A DNA stretch of 47,677 nt from Thermoplasmata archaeon (GTDB lineage: Archaea > Thermoplasmatota > E2 > DHVEG-1). The notes beneath the pieces were generated by a model that saw only the letters and a list, made by a program, of their open reading frames with translations, did not search any database and was not told where the DNA came from. The translations under genes were made by a program, and so were the position numbers. This document shows positions 16,032 to 24,655 of this stretch, one piece after another. The stretch covers positions 1 through 47,677 of the forward strand of contig JAHWGK010000020.1 of NCBI GenBank assembly GCA_020054495.1, given 5' to 3'. Numbering within the stretch: the stretch's first letter is position 1; each line of letters starts with the position of its first letter.

Positions 16032-17951
16032 ATGATGGATATAATTTATTTCGTCATATTCATGGCTCTTTTTGCTGCGCTATTCGGTTTAATTGGTTTT
16101 TTTGGATATAAGAAAACCAAAACAGCAGAAGATTACTTTGTAGCCGGTAGAAAAATGGGTTCAATTGTAATAGCGTTTTCATATGGTGCAACATTTATCA
16201 GTGCAGTAGCACTCATTGGTTTTTCAGGAATTGCATCTCTATATGGACAGTCAATCATATGGTTAGCTCTTCTAAATATCCTAGTTGGAATTCTAATAGC
16301 CTTTATTGTCTATGGTTTTAGAACCCGTAAAATGGGTCTATCACTAAAAGCAGTAACACTTCCAGAGATGCTTGGAAACAGATTTAACTCAACGAGATTA
16401 CAAGCAACATCAGGTCTAATTATTGCGATTTTCATGATAGCTTATACTTCAGCGGTATTCCTAGCAATATCCTCACTTTTTGTTGTAACATTTGGAATAC
16501 CTTATGAAGTTTGTGTAGTAATTTTTACAATTGTTGTTGGAATTTACCTCATAGTTGGTGGGCTATATGCTGTTATGTGGACACATGCAATCCAGGGAGT
16601 ATTAATGGTTGTAGGTATGCTAATTCTAACAGTTGGTATCTATGGGATGTTGGGGGGTGTTGGACCTGCTCATGAAGCAGCAGCGGATATGACTCCAATA
16701 GAACTAGGTATTCCACTTGGTATAGGTACAGCATCAAATCCTTGGAACTTTAGTACTGGTGCTGAAGCAGTTGATTTAGTTTCTAAATTAAATCCAAATG
16801 CTAGTGGTTTTTTTATCGATTATACAGATACATCTGATGGGCAGATAAATGTTGATATAAATCAAAATATTACTATACATTTCAGTTATAGTGTAGCTCC
16901 AAATACGAAAGAAGTGCCAGATAGATTTAAGTATGTAATTAGTCCCGATCCTGGTGGATGGACTGAAGAATGGAGTAATAACTATACAATTGTTACTCTA
17001 TTACATAATGATTTTACTCCAGGAACAGAATATACTTTTGAAGTAACTGGTGCGACAAGTGGAATAGGATCTCCTGCTGGAATTCTGGCACCTAGTGGAC
17101 TAACTTCGATGCCTCCAGTTCCATCTCCACCGTTTTTAATGCTTTTAACTCTTATTTTTGGTGTCGGAATTGGTGTTCTTGCTCAACCTCAACTTGTTGT
17201 TAGATATCTATCTGCAAAAAGTGAAAAGGCATTAAAAAAAGCAATACCTTATGGTGGTATTTTTATTCTTTTAATGACATTCACAGCTTTTAGCATTGGG
17301 CCTCTTTGTAATGTATTAATGGCAGAAAACGGATTGTTTTATCCAGGTTCACCTGATAAAGTAGTTCCACTTGTAATTGAAGAAGTTTTCCCACAATGGT
17401 TTGCATTCTTATTCTTATTTGCTGTTTTAGCCGCTGCAATGTCAACTGCGAGTGCATTATTTCATACAGCAGGGGCTGCTATAGGAAGAGATGTGTATGA
17501 AAAAGGAATGAAACGGAAAGGATCAAGTGAAAAATCAATTAAAATTACAAGAGTTGCGACAATAGGAATAGTTATTGCTACATTGATAATATCGCTGAAT
17601 CCACCAGATGTTGTAGCTATTATGACAGCGTTTTTCTTTGGATTAATGGCAGTTACATTTCTAGCACCTTATACTCTCATGCTTTATTGGAAGAAAATAA
17701 GCAGAGCTGGCGCATGGGCAGGAATGCTTGGGGGTTTTATCTTTACAATGCTCTGGTACATTCTAATATACTTTAAAACATCGCCACAAATAATTGGTAA
17801 TTCAATTACAGACAATTACTTGATTAACATGCTAGATCCAATTTTTATAGGATTACCGTTGTCTTTCATTTTATGTTTTGTAGTGAGCAAATTAATGCCA
17901 CAGGATAAAGAAGAAGAAAAGGTTATGAAAAAAACCTTTGAAAACATTTAA
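16032..17951 (+). CDS. Sodium:solute symporter (SSS/SLC5 family) with inserted extracellular Ig-like domain
   Basis: ATG 16032 (or 16035) follows AGGAGG. The first transmembrane part shows AEDYFVAGRKMGS, SYGATFISAVALIGFSG, LPEMLGNRF and GGLYAVMWTHAIQGVLM, all typical of SSS carriers. The second part has FGVGIGVLAQPQLVVRYLSAKS and AAAMSTASALFHTAGAAIGRDVY with the usual sodium-site serines. The carrier is 639 residues long instead of about 500 because residues about 240-360, between two membrane helices, form an extra hydrophilic domain: INVDINQNITIHFSYSV ... NNYTIVTLLHNDFTPGTEYT reads like an SbsA/Big_5-type Ig-like fold. It should face outside. The substrate is unknown; amino acids, carboxylates or aromatic acids would fit the neighbours. 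Confidence 0.9.
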   Translation: MMDIIYFVIFMALFAALFGLIGFFGYKKTKTAEDYFVAGRKMGSIVIAFSYGATFISAVALIGFSGIASLYGQSIIWLALLNILVGILIAFIVYGFRTRKMGLSLKAVTLPEMLGNRFNSTRLQATSGLIIAIFMIAYTSAVFLAISSLFVVTFGIPYEVCVVIFTIVVGIYLIVGGLYAVMWTHAIQGVLMVVGMLILTVGIYGMLGGVGPAHEAAADMTPIELGIPLGIGTASNPWNFSTGAEAVDLVSKLNPNASGFFIDYTDTSDGQINVDINQNITIHFSYSVAPNTKEVPDRFKYVISPDPGGWTEEWSNNYTIVTLLHNDFTPGTEYTFEVTGATSGIGSPAGILAPSGLTSMPPVPSPPFLMLLTLIFGVGIGVLAQPQLVVRYLSAKSEKALKKAIPYGGIFILLMTFTAFSIGPLCNVLMAENGLFYPGSPDKVVPLVIEEVFPQWFAFLFLFAVLAAAMSTASALFHTAGAAIGRDVYEKGMKRKGSSEKSIKITRVATIGIVIATLIISLNPPDVVAIMTAFFFGLMAVTFLAPYTLMLYWKKISRAGAWAGMLGGFIFTMLWYILIYFKTSPQIIGNSITDNYLINMLDPIFIGLPLSFILCFVVSKLMPQDKEEEKVMKKTFENI

Positions 17952-17998
17952 ACAACACCTTTTCTTTTCCTTTTTTTATTATCTGGAGGTTATATTTA

Positions 17999-19144
17999 AT
18001 GGATATTATTGTTCTTGGCGCAGGATTGATGGGTCGAGCAATTGCATATGATCTCTGTAAACATTCAAATTTTGATAACATTACAATTGCAGATAAAGAT
18101 AAACAAGCACTTCAATCTGCAAAAAAATCTCTTAATAGAAAAGAAATAGTTACTCATACGCTTGACATAAAAAAAACAAAAGATGTAAAAGAACTTCTTC
18201 AACAATATAATATAGCAATCTCTGCAGTACCATATAAGTTCAACTATGACCTAGCAAAAACAGCGATTGATACAAAAACACATTTCCTCGATCTTGGAGG
18301 AAATAATGAAATTGTGGAAAAAGAACGAAGTCTATTTGAAAAAGCCAGAAAAAAGGGTGTAACAATAATTCCTGATTGTGGCCTTGCACCCGGTTTAACA
18401 TCAGTTATTGTCCGTGAAATTGTCGAAGAAATGGATTCTATTGAATTTGTAAAAATCAGAGTCGGTGGCCTTCCAGTTAATCCAAAACCTCCTCTTAACT
18501 ACCAGATTGTTTTTTCACCAAATGGACTCATCAACGAATATGTTGAAGATGCTATTGTCCTTGATCATGGCAAAATAATTAAAAAAGAATCGATGACAGA
18601 GTTAGAAACAATAATTTTTCCAAAGCCTTTTGGAAAAATGGAGGCTTTTTTAACTTCAGGTGGTTGTTCAACTCTTCCATATACATATAAAAATAAGATA
18701 GGTTATCTTGATTACAAAACAGTCAGATATCTAGGTCATTGTGAAACATTTAAACCTCTTTTAGACTTGGGCCTAGGGAGCGAAAAATCAATTGATATTG
18801 GCGAGAAAATAATTGTTCCTAGAGAGTTGTTAATCATGTTTCTTAAAAAAAATCTTCCAACAAATGAAAAAGATGTAGTGCTTCTGAAAATTTTTGCTCA
18901 AGGAATAAAAGATGGGAAAAAAGTCAATTTAGAGTACACTATGGTTGATTACTATGGTGAAAAAAACGCAATTACTTCTATGATGCGTACAACAAGTTAT
19001 CCTACTTCAGTTATTGCTCAAATGATTGAAAACGGTATGATAAAAGAACGTGGTGTTTTTGGATGTGAAGAAATCGTTCCCTGTTCTCCTTTTTTCAAAG
19101 AACTTAGGAAACGAGACATTAAAATAAAAAAGGAAATTAAATGA
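17999..19144 (+). CDS. Saccharopine dehydrogenase-like / lysine 6-dehydrogenase-like NAD(P) oxidoreductase
   Basis: ATG 17999 follows TGGAGGT. The 381-residue protein opens with a Rossmann motif (IIVLGAGLMGRAIAYDL) and has ISAVPYKFNYDLAKTAID, HFLDLGG and IIPDCGLAPGLTSVIVRE, as in saccharopine dehydrogenase reductases and L-lysine 6-dehydrogenases. VRYLGHCETFKPLLDLGL and MRTTSYPTSVIAQMI belong to the C-terminal domain. The reaction is probably oxidative deamination at a lysine side chain, or a related imine reduction. It lies 47 nt after the symporter and overlaps the next gene by 4 nt. Placement after a carrier suggests catabolism of an imported amino acid, but family members differ in substrate. 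Confidence 0.82.
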   Translation: MDIIVLGAGLMGRAIAYDLCKHSNFDNITIADKDKQALQSAKKSLNRKEIVTHTLDIKKTKDVKELLQQYNIAISAVPYKFNYDLAKTAIDTKTHFLDLGGNNEIVEKERSLFEKARKKGVTIIPDCGLAPGLTSVIVREIVEEMDSIEFVKIRVGGLPVNPKPPLNYQIVFSPNGLINEYVEDAIVLDHGKIIKKESMTELETIIFPKPFGKMEAFLTSGGCSTLPYTYKNKIGYLDYKTVRYLGHCETFKPLLDLGLGSEKSIDIGEKIIVPRELLIMFLKKNLPTNEKDVVLLKIFAQGIKDGKKVNLEYTMVDYYGEKNAITSMMRTTSYPTSVIAQMIENGMIKERGVFGCEEIVPCSPFFKELRKRDIKIKKEIK

Positions 19145-19746
19145 ATGTAGAGAAAGAATTCTTAGATGGTAAAAAAAGGGCTCTTAAAAAGCTTAAAAAA
19201 GCCCATAGTGAAAACAAGGTTGACCAAGGGATTCTATCACTACTTGATATTATAAATGAATCTGATAATTACTATACTTCTAGTAGCTGTTTTGGAAGGA
19301 TTGTTTTACTTGAGATACCTATTATTGGTGATAAAAAAGAAGCAAAATTTCTAGGTAAATGGCATAGAAAAATAAATGCAGAAGAGATACCATCTGCAGT
19401 AAAAAATGCAGAAACTGGCCAAATATGGTTTCTTTCACAGCCACCAATAATTCATATCGTTGCAAAAACAAATAATGCTGCAGAAAAAATCTTGAAAACC
19501 GCTATAGCAAGTAGTTTTAAAAATTCAGGTCTGAAATCTCTTGGTAAGAAGATTGTTATTGAAGTTTGTAGTACAGAACGACTAGATGCACCTGTTGGAA
19601 AAGATGGATTTCTTTTTTGCTCTAAAGATCATCTCGAGCTTTTGGTAAACATTTCAAATGAAATCATGAAAAAATCAACTCTTAAACTACAGAAATTTGA
19701 AGAAAAACTTCGGAAAGATTTAAATACTTACAAAACAACCATTTAA
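19141..19746 (+). CDS. taw3: tRNA(Phe) wyosine-derivative N4-methyltransferase Taw3/Tyw3
   Basis: The ATG lies within an ATGA overlap with the preceding stop. The 201-residue protein shows the TYW3 family marks: basic N-terminal helix, YYTSSSCFGRIVLLE, FLGKWHRKI, QIWFLSQPPIIHIVAKT, SSFKNSGLKSL and VCSTERLDAPVG. The enzyme methylates N4 of the tricyclic base at position 37 of tRNA-Phe, next to the anticodon, in archaea and eukaryotes. Coupling to a dehydrogenase gene is not functional as far as I know and probably reflects shared transcription. Confidence 0.92.
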   Translation: MNVEKEFLDGKKRALKKLKKAHSENKVDQGILSLLDIINESDNYYTSSSCFGRIVLLEIPIIGDKKEAKFLGKWHRKINAEEIPSAVKNAETGQIWFLSQPPIIHIVAKTNNAAEKILKTAIASSFKNSGLKSLGKKIVIEVCSTERLDAPVGKDGFLFCSKDHLELLVNISNEIMKKSTLKLQKFEEKLRKDLNTYKTTI

Positions 19747-19754
19747 CAGATATA

Positions 19755-20072
19755 ATGAATGAAAGAAGAACCGACGGCGCATTAATTCTTTTTTGGTTAA
19801 TTCTTATAATACTATCATCTTTCTGGATTGTTTTTAACTTTGTTAATTATAGGCATTTAGTCTTAATTTTACCAATTCTCCAATTTGGTTTTATTTTATC
19901 ATATGTAAGTATAATAATTGCAATAATTGCTATATATGAAATGTTAAATAATGGAATATTAGTTAACAAAACTGATAAAACAAAAGAAAGACAACCACTA
20001 GAAAATAATATTAATGAGGTTTATCAGTATAATCATTTACTCGATCCATCGGATTCTGATATGAACAATTAA
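19755..20072 (+). CDS. Small two-helix membrane protein of unknown function
   Basis: The start at ATG 19755 is 8 nt after the Taw3 stop, without a clear ribosome site. The 105-residue product has two hydrophobic segments (ALILFWLILIILSSFWIVFN and LILPILQFGFILSYVSIIIAIIAIYE) joined by a short NYRHL turn, then a 40-residue polar tail. This is a helical hairpin with both ends on one side of the membrane. No family recognised. Its 3' end overlaps by 4 nt the 3' end of the convergent gene at 20069. Confidence 0.6.
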   Translation: MNERRTDGALILFWLILIILSSFWIVFNFVNYRHLVLILPILQFGFILSYVSIIIAIIAIYEMLNNGILVNKTDKTKERQPLENNINEVYQYNHLLDPSDSDMNN

Positions 20073-20419
20073 TTACAATATGAATGTAATAACCATGCGT
20101 CTTTTGGAATTTTTTTGTATATTTGGTAAGGGTCCTTTTTAATTTTCTCGTATGCTCTTTCTCTAATAATATCATTGTTAAATGACCAGTAATATTTACG
20201 GATATTTTTTCCATTTTCGTTGAATTCTTCTCTTCTTATCTGAAGTAGTCTTTCCCTTTGCAACTCGTAAAACAAAGATCTTGCATATTTATCAATGGAC
20301 ATATCTTCAACTTCTTCCTGTCCATTAAAAATCTTTTCAATAGTTTTGGTAAGTGCTATTGCATCTTCTTTAATCATATCAAACCTGTTCTTTAGGGCTT
20401 TTGCTAGCAATCTCTTCAT
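20069..20419 (-). CDS. Small helical protein resembling archaeal DUF6015
   Basis: ATG 20419 (MKRLLAKALKNRF) is preferred, since GTGAGG lies 9 nt upstream; a GTG at 20434 overlaps that site. The 116-residue product has helices, then LFYELQRERLLQIRREEFNE, then KYYWSFNNDII, a layout I remember from the DUF6015 family of Thermoplasmata and relatives (helix, EEGLLxTxREE, W-x-L-N). The family's function is unknown; the layout looks like a degenerate winged-helix protein. A conserved operator-like element and TATA box (20571-20593 and just below) lie upstream, with a leader of about 120 nt that holds a 22-codon frame. Confidence 0.6.
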   Translation of the reverse strand: MKRLLAKALKNRFDMIKEDAIALTKTIEKIFNGQEEVEDMSIDKYARSLFYELQRERLLQIRREEFNENGKNIRKYYWSFNNDIIRERAYEKIKKDPYQIYKKIPKDAWLLHSYCN

Positions 20420-20458
20420 AATTTGTTTCCTCACTGTATCACCTTTTTGTTATTCTCC

Positions 20459-20527
20459 TTATAAATCATTTGTTGTACAATTATTACCCGTTATTTTACA
20501 ATAAAACAATGATGTTGTTTTTTTCAT
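20459..20527 (-). CDS. Possible 22-residue leader peptide
   Basis: ATG 20527, with GGGGTTAG upstream, opens a frame MKKTTSLFYCKITGNNCTTN ending at 20459. It lies between the conserved promoter element and the DUF6015-like gene, where its translation could affect the following start. Only position and a ribosome site support it; it may be chance. Confidence 0.25.
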   Translation of the reverse strand: MKKTTSLFYCKITGNNCTTNDL

Positions 20528-20570
20528 AACTAACCCCTATACTATATTATTATCACACTGACTTATATGA

Positions 20571-20593
20571 TTTATAGACCAATTGTTCAATCC
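20571..20593 (-). promoter_or_regulatory. Conserved promoter-upstream operator, copy 1
   Basis: On the minus strand: GGATTGAACAATTGGTCTA then TAAA, three nucleotides, then TATAAG. The same element occurs at 27484-27505 and 30942-30964 with identical spacing to a TATA box. The core GACCAATTGTTC is palindromic at 10 of 12 positions, the type of site bound by a dimeric regulator. Here it faces the DUF6015-like gene. Confidence 0.65.
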
Positions 20594-20729
20594 AATTGTA
20601 AAAAACAAGGTTTTTATATCTGATTTTATCTCAACATTATTAATAAAATAATGAAAAAAAGATAGTAATATTATTTTGAAACAAAAGTTTATTAAATACT
20701 ATAACTTTATGCTCTAATGGGGGTATTAA

Positions 20730-21950
20730 GTGAGAAATATTTCAATTAAAATCATTGTATACTTAATTTTGTTTCTTTTAACTATTGGAACTATATCTTC
20801 AGTAGCAGATTATCAGCTTATAGAAAAAGAAAAAATTTTAGGGAACTATCAGCTAGAATATGAGTATTATACCTATCCAGAAATGACCGATCTTTTATAT
20901 GACCTTGAGGAAACCTATCCTGATATTATGTCGTACACTTCTTTAGGTGTAACCTATGAGAATAGAGATATATGGATGGTTAAACTATCTGACAACGTAG
21001 AGGTAAATGAAGATGAACCAGGAGTAATTCTTATGGGCGCTCATCATGGTAATGAAAAACCCAGCTATGAATCTTTAATTTTTTTCATTAAACATATGGT
21101 TGAAAACTATGGAAAAGAAAACACAGATGATGATGGTGACGGATTAATTAATGAGGATATTATCGACGGTGTTGATAATGATGATGATGGTTTGGTTGAT
21201 GAAGACCCTTCGGAGGATCGAGTAAGAGAAGTAATTAATAACACAGAAATTTTTTTAATACCTATGGTGAACCCTGATGGAGTAGAATATAAATCTGGTC
21301 AATATGATGGATGGAGAAAGAATCGTGCCCCTAAAGAAGGGCAGACTTATAATATCGGTGTTGATTTAAACAGAAACTATGCGTATAAATGGGAATTGTA
21401 TGACATCTTTCCCTTGGCATATAATGATGCTTATATGTCAAATCCTGAGAGTTGGAATTACCGGGGAGAAGAACCATTCTCTGAAAAAGAATCAACAGCA
21501 ATAAAAAATTTTGTTGAAACTGAAGATATCAAAATTTCTATTTCATACCATACTTATGGAGAGTTTATAGTTTATCCTTGGACGCATACAAGTCAAAAGA
21601 CGCCTGATGAAAATCAATTTATTTCTATTGGTGAAGGTATATCTAGTATCAATGATTACTATCTTTACAAAGGCAGAGGAACTATTTTGCCATGGCCAGG
21701 TGGCACTATTGGTACATCTGAGAACTGGTTGTATGCTAAACAAAATATTCTATCTTTTGTAATTGAGCTTTGTAAAACCCGGGCTCCAAAAGATCCAGAT
21801 GTTGTTTATGACTATTGCGTGAAGCATGTTGGAGTAAATCTATATGTATGCGAAAAGGCTCCTTCTACAAAAATAATAAAAAATGTTTTAGATAGACCCT
21901 TTCCATTATTCAATTTTTTATCATTTCTTCAAAATTTATATAATTCGTAA
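20730..21950 (+). CDS. Secreted M14 zinc carboxypeptidase with calcium-loop insertion
   Basis: The start is GTG 20730, after GGGGGT. The 406-residue protein has a signal peptide (about 1-26). The M14 domain shows HxxE at H106-E109 in GAHHGNEKPS, R195 in DGWRKNR, DLNRNY (212-217), the third zinc ligand H274 in SYHTYGEF and the catalytic E346 in FVIELC. Such enzymes remove C-terminal residues from peptides, complementing the M28 aminopeptidase. Residues 132-160 form an insertion with two acidic loops (DDDGDGLINED and DNDDDGLVDED), like thrombospondin type-3 or dockerin calcium sites. The C-terminus (DRPFPLFNFLSFLQNLYNS) resembles the short MPRNK-type tail without the MPRNK. No PKD domain is present. 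Confidence 0.9.
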   Translation: MRNISIKIIVYLILFLLTIGTISSVADYQLIEKEKILGNYQLEYEYYTYPEMTDLLYDLEETYPDIMSYTSLGVTYENRDIWMVKLSDNVEVNEDEPGVILMGAHHGNEKPSYESLIFFIKHMVENYGKENTDDDGDGLINEDIIDGVDNDDDGLVDEDPSEDRVREVINNTEIFLIPMVNPDGVEYKSGQYDGWRKNRAPKEGQTYNIGVDLNRNYAYKWELYDIFPLAYNDAYMSNPESWNYRGEEPFSEKESTAIKNFVETEDIKISISYHTYGEFIVYPWTHTSQKTPDENQFISIGEGISSINDYYLYKGRGTILPWPGGTIGTSENWLYAKQNILSFVIELCKTRAPKDPDVVYDYCVKHVGVNLYVCEKAPSTKIIKNVLDRPFPLFNFLSFLQNLYNS

Positions 21951-22079
21951 TAAAAACATCTTTACCTTTCATATTTTTTATTCTGTTAAATTTTAACTTG
22001 TAATAATCTATAATTCTTTTTCCGAATTATTTAAATCTCTTTTATTTATACACTGCTTTGAAAATAGGGGGTTTATATT

Positions 22080-23165
22080 ATGAAAAAACGTGCATACAAT
22101 TTTTATGCAGGTCCAGCGACATTGCCACTTCCAGCCTTAAAGATAGCTCAAAAGGAGCTTTTAGATTTTAATGGTACCGGCATGTCTCTTATGGAGTTGT
22201 CTCATAGATCGAAAGGATACGCCGAAGTGCATACACAGGCATCAAACCTGGTTAGAGAGCTTATGAGGATACCTGATGATTTTAAGATACTATGGCTGCA
22301 GGGTGGAGCTTCAACACAGTTTTATATGATTCCGTTGAACCTTCAAAAACAGGGTAAACCAATGGAATATGTGAATACCGGCGCTTGGTCTAAGAAAGCT
22401 ATCAAAGAAGGTAAGTTTTATGGAGATGTAAAGGTGGTTGCTAGCTCCGAGGATGAAAATTTTTCATACATCCCAAGTGATATTAAATTCAGTGACAATG
22501 CAGCATTTGCTCATATTACAGGTAACAACACCATATATGGAACTGAGTACCATGAATGGCCAAAGGTGCCAGATGATGTGCCCCTAGCTTGTGATATGTC
22601 CTCAAATATTATGGACAAAGTAATTGATTCAAAGAAATTTGGTGTTATTTATGCTGGTGCTCAAAAAAATATAGGTCCTTCAGGGGTAACTCTTGTGATT
22701 GTGAGAGAAGATCTTTTTGATAGAGTACCTGAAAACACTCCTACTATGCAAAAATGGAAGACCCATATGGAAAAGGATTCGCTTTTTAATACAGGTCCAT
22801 GCTGGGCAATTTATATGTGTAAATTATCTTTAGACCATCTCAAGGGACTCGGTGGTGTTACAGCAATAGAAAAAATTAACAGAAAAAAAGCAAAGATACT
22901 TTATGATACTATAGACAAATCTAATGGTTTTTACAAAGGACATGCAAAATTTGGCTCTAGATCCTTAATGAATGTAACATTCAATCTAAAAACACCAGAG
23001 CTTGAGGAAAAATGTGTAAAGGAAGCACTTGGAAGAGGACTTGTTGGTTTAAAAGGTCATAGATCTGTGGGTGGTATGAGAGCTTCAATTTACAATGCGA
23101 TGTCAATCGAGGGAGTTCAGACGCTTGCTGATTTTATGAAGGAATTCCAAGAGAACAATCAATAG
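22080..23165 (+). CDS. serC: Phosphoserine aminotransferase
   Basis: ATG 22080 follows AGGGGGT. The 361-residue length and motifs match SerC: NFYAGPATLPLPAL, GTGMSLMELSHRSK, LQGGASTQFYMIPLNL, DMSSNIMDK and the PLP lysine K196 in YAGAQKNIGPSG, then GRGLVGLKGHRSVGGMRAS near the end. It converts 3-phosphohydroxypyruvate and glutamate to phosphoserine in serine synthesis. The sequence looks like the bacterial type of SerC, suggesting transfer; that is impression only. It stands alone with no serA or serB beside it. Confidence 0.93.
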   Translation: MKKRAYNFYAGPATLPLPALKIAQKELLDFNGTGMSLMELSHRSKGYAEVHTQASNLVRELMRIPDDFKILWLQGGASTQFYMIPLNLQKQGKPMEYVNTGAWSKKAIKEGKFYGDVKVVASSEDENFSYIPSDIKFSDNAAFAHITGNNTIYGTEYHEWPKVPDDVPLACDMSSNIMDKVIDSKKFGVIYAGAQKNIGPSGVTLVIVREDLFDRVPENTPTMQKWKTHMEKDSLFNTGPCWAIYMCKLSLDHLKGLGGVTAIEKINRKKAKILYDTIDKSNGFYKGHAKFGSRSLMNVTFNLKTPELEEKCVKEALGRGLVGLKGHRSVGGMRASIYNAMSIEGVQTLADFMKEFQENNQ

Positions 23166-23299
23166 GTTATAATAACTTAATTTTCACTTTTTCTCTTCTT
23201 AAATTATTTCATTTTGACATTTTTACGAGTTAAGTTTATATATCACAATTGACAAACAATGTCATGGTATGAAATATCTTTGTTAAGGTGGAAGGTAAG

Positions 23300-23689
23300 A
23301 TGGATAAAAGAGTAATGATTGTTGATGACGAGCCTGATATATTGTCTTCATTAAAAACTGTTTTTGAACGTGAAAATTATGATGTTGTTGCTGTTACAAA
23401 TGGATTTGAATGCATAAATGAAATAGAAAAGGGATTCAAAGGAGTAATACTTTTAGATCTTATGATGCCAGAAATGGATGGATGGGAAACCATACATGAA
23501 ATAGTAGACCGAGGATTATTGAAAAATGTTGCAATAGCAATTATAACTGGAAAAGGGACAAAAGATTACCAAAAAATGAGTTTACTAGGACCTTATATAT
23601 TTGACTACTTACCAAAACCCCTTGACATAAATCAATTACTATCAAGTGTAGAAAAATGTAACAAGTATTTTTACTCTAGGAATAATTGA
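23300..23689 (+). CDS. Stand-alone response-regulator receiver protein
   Basis: ATG 23300 follows AAGGTGGAAGGT; a GTG at 23288 lies within that region. The 129-residue protein is only a receiver domain: acidic pair in VDDEPD (9-10), phospho-acceptor D53 in LLDLMMPEMDGWE, Thr in IITGKG and Lys in LPKPLD. It has no output domain, so it must act on a partner, as CheY-like receivers do. No histidine kinase is nearby. It resembles the tandem pair at 32.2-33.0 kb. Confidence 0.88.
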   Translation: MDKRVMIVDDEPDILSSLKTVFERENYDVVAVTNGFECINEIEKGFKGVILLDLMMPEMDGWETIHEIVDRGLLKNVAIAIITGKGTKDYQKMSLLGPYIFDYLPKPLDINQLLSSVEKCNKYFYSRNN

Positions 23690-23835
23690 TTCAAAAGATA
23701 TAGCTCACCAATTTATTCGTATTTTAAAATTGTTATTTTTACATTTTGACGTTTTATCATATTGTCATTTTAACAGAGCAGTCTTAAATATAATGATTGA
23801 AATCTTGAAACTAACACCCCATCCTATACACGGTA

Positions 23836-23908
23836 GGTCTGGATCAGAGATTCAAGATAAAGAACATCTTGACTCGTTCATCAATTCCCTGCTTTCAGGA
23901 TCCAGACC
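23836..23908. repeat. Nested inverted repeat, possible structured RNA
   Basis: Outer arms GGTCTGGATC (23836-23845) and GATCCAGACC (23899-23908) are perfect over 10 bp. An inner pair TCAAGAT (23852-23858) and ATCTTGA (23866-23872) forms a second hairpin within the loop. It lies between the receiver gene and the 3' end of the RNase HII gene. It could be a bidirectional terminator, a small RNA or a remnant of a mobile element. It does not fold as a tRNA. Confidence 0.5.
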
Positions 23909-23946
23909 ATATCCACTCTAAATCACTGAATATCAGGATATATATC

Positions 23947-24655
23947 TTAGAATTCATCCAATTTTTTAATACTAATTTCTTTAATTAAATTCTGAGCTGT
24001 TTTCCAGGAATGTCTTGTATGTGGAGGTAATGATCGAAATTTTTTAACCCATTTTTTTAGAAACTTTTGTGTAATTGGATCAGCAGGATAGCCACTGCCC
24101 AGTGGCAAATTAAGTTTATTTTCTAAATTTTGTGCTATATTCCAGATTTCTTCATCTCTTTTGGTTTTTGCAAGAATTGATGCAGCACTTACGATTGGAT
24201 ATATCTCATCGGCTTTATGCTTTGATATAATATTTGGTTTAAAGGAAAGACCTGATAAAATATCTCTGCCAAAACGCTTTTCAATAACATCAGCAGAGTC
24301 AACGTAACAGATTTCCGGTTTGAGTTTTTTTATCACTTTAGTAAAAGCATTTACTTCAATTTCATTTAATGTCATAACTGTTCGCATATCATCGATGTCT
24401 TTTGCAGGAATTACCAATATTTCATAATCAAGGGCTAGTTCTTGGATTTTTTTTGCTAGAATTATCCTTCTTTGAGGTGTGAGCTGTTTTGAATCTCTAA
24501 CTCTATATTCAATTAGTTTTGAATCATCTTTGAGATTAACTCCAGCTACTACAAGTGGGCCAATGACTGGTCCTCTGGGCGAATAAGACCTTTAATCACA
24601 GATTTCATCCTTATTCTCTACCCGCTTCATCGACCCCGCATATCGGTTCTATCAC
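23947..24655 (-). CDS. rnhB: Ribonuclease HII, interrupted by a 43-nt insertion in the active-site motif
   Basis: From GTG 24655 (GAGGTGAT upstream; GTGA overlap with the preceding stop) the frame reads IEPICGVDEAGR and meets a stop within a 43-nt insertion (24574-24616). The frame resumes at 24573 as GPVIGPLVVAGV and is open for 208 codons, with RDSKQLTPQRR, YVDSADV and SKHKADEIYPIVSAASILAK to KKLDEF. Joined, they give a normal 221-residue archaeal RNase HII, with the conserved active-site DE in DEAGRGP. The enzyme cuts RNA in RNA-DNA hybrids during replication and repair. Either the insertion is removed from the RNA or the gene was broken recently. A shorter product from 24417 would lack the first catalytic residues. 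Confidence 0.85.
24574..24616 (-). other. 43-nt out-of-frame insertion in rnhB
   Basis: The insertion splits DEAGR from GPVIGP. In one placement it starts with GAATAAG and carries CTTATTC near its 3' end, a 7-bp inverted repeat that brings both borders close. AGA flanks both borders, so the exact placement is ambiguous over five positions. None of these gave a canonical bulge-helix-bulge by hand. Confidence 0.7.

Noticed and set aside
20571..20593. Transposon end or integration site for the GACCAAT element
   Set aside because: The three copies share orientation and fixed distance to TATA boxes, which suits a regulator site; no element or target duplication lies beside them.
23730..23921. Plus-strand frame of 63 codons
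   Set aside because: It has no ribosome site and runs across the nested inverted repeat, so it is more likely chance.
24560..24640. Canonical archaeal bulge-helix-bulge intron in rnhB
   Set aside because: All five possible placements of the 43-nt insertion were tested by hand for a 3-4-3 bulge-helix-bulge. Only an imperfect version with a G-U pair and a mismatched inner helix was found, so I report the insertion without calling it a BHB intron.
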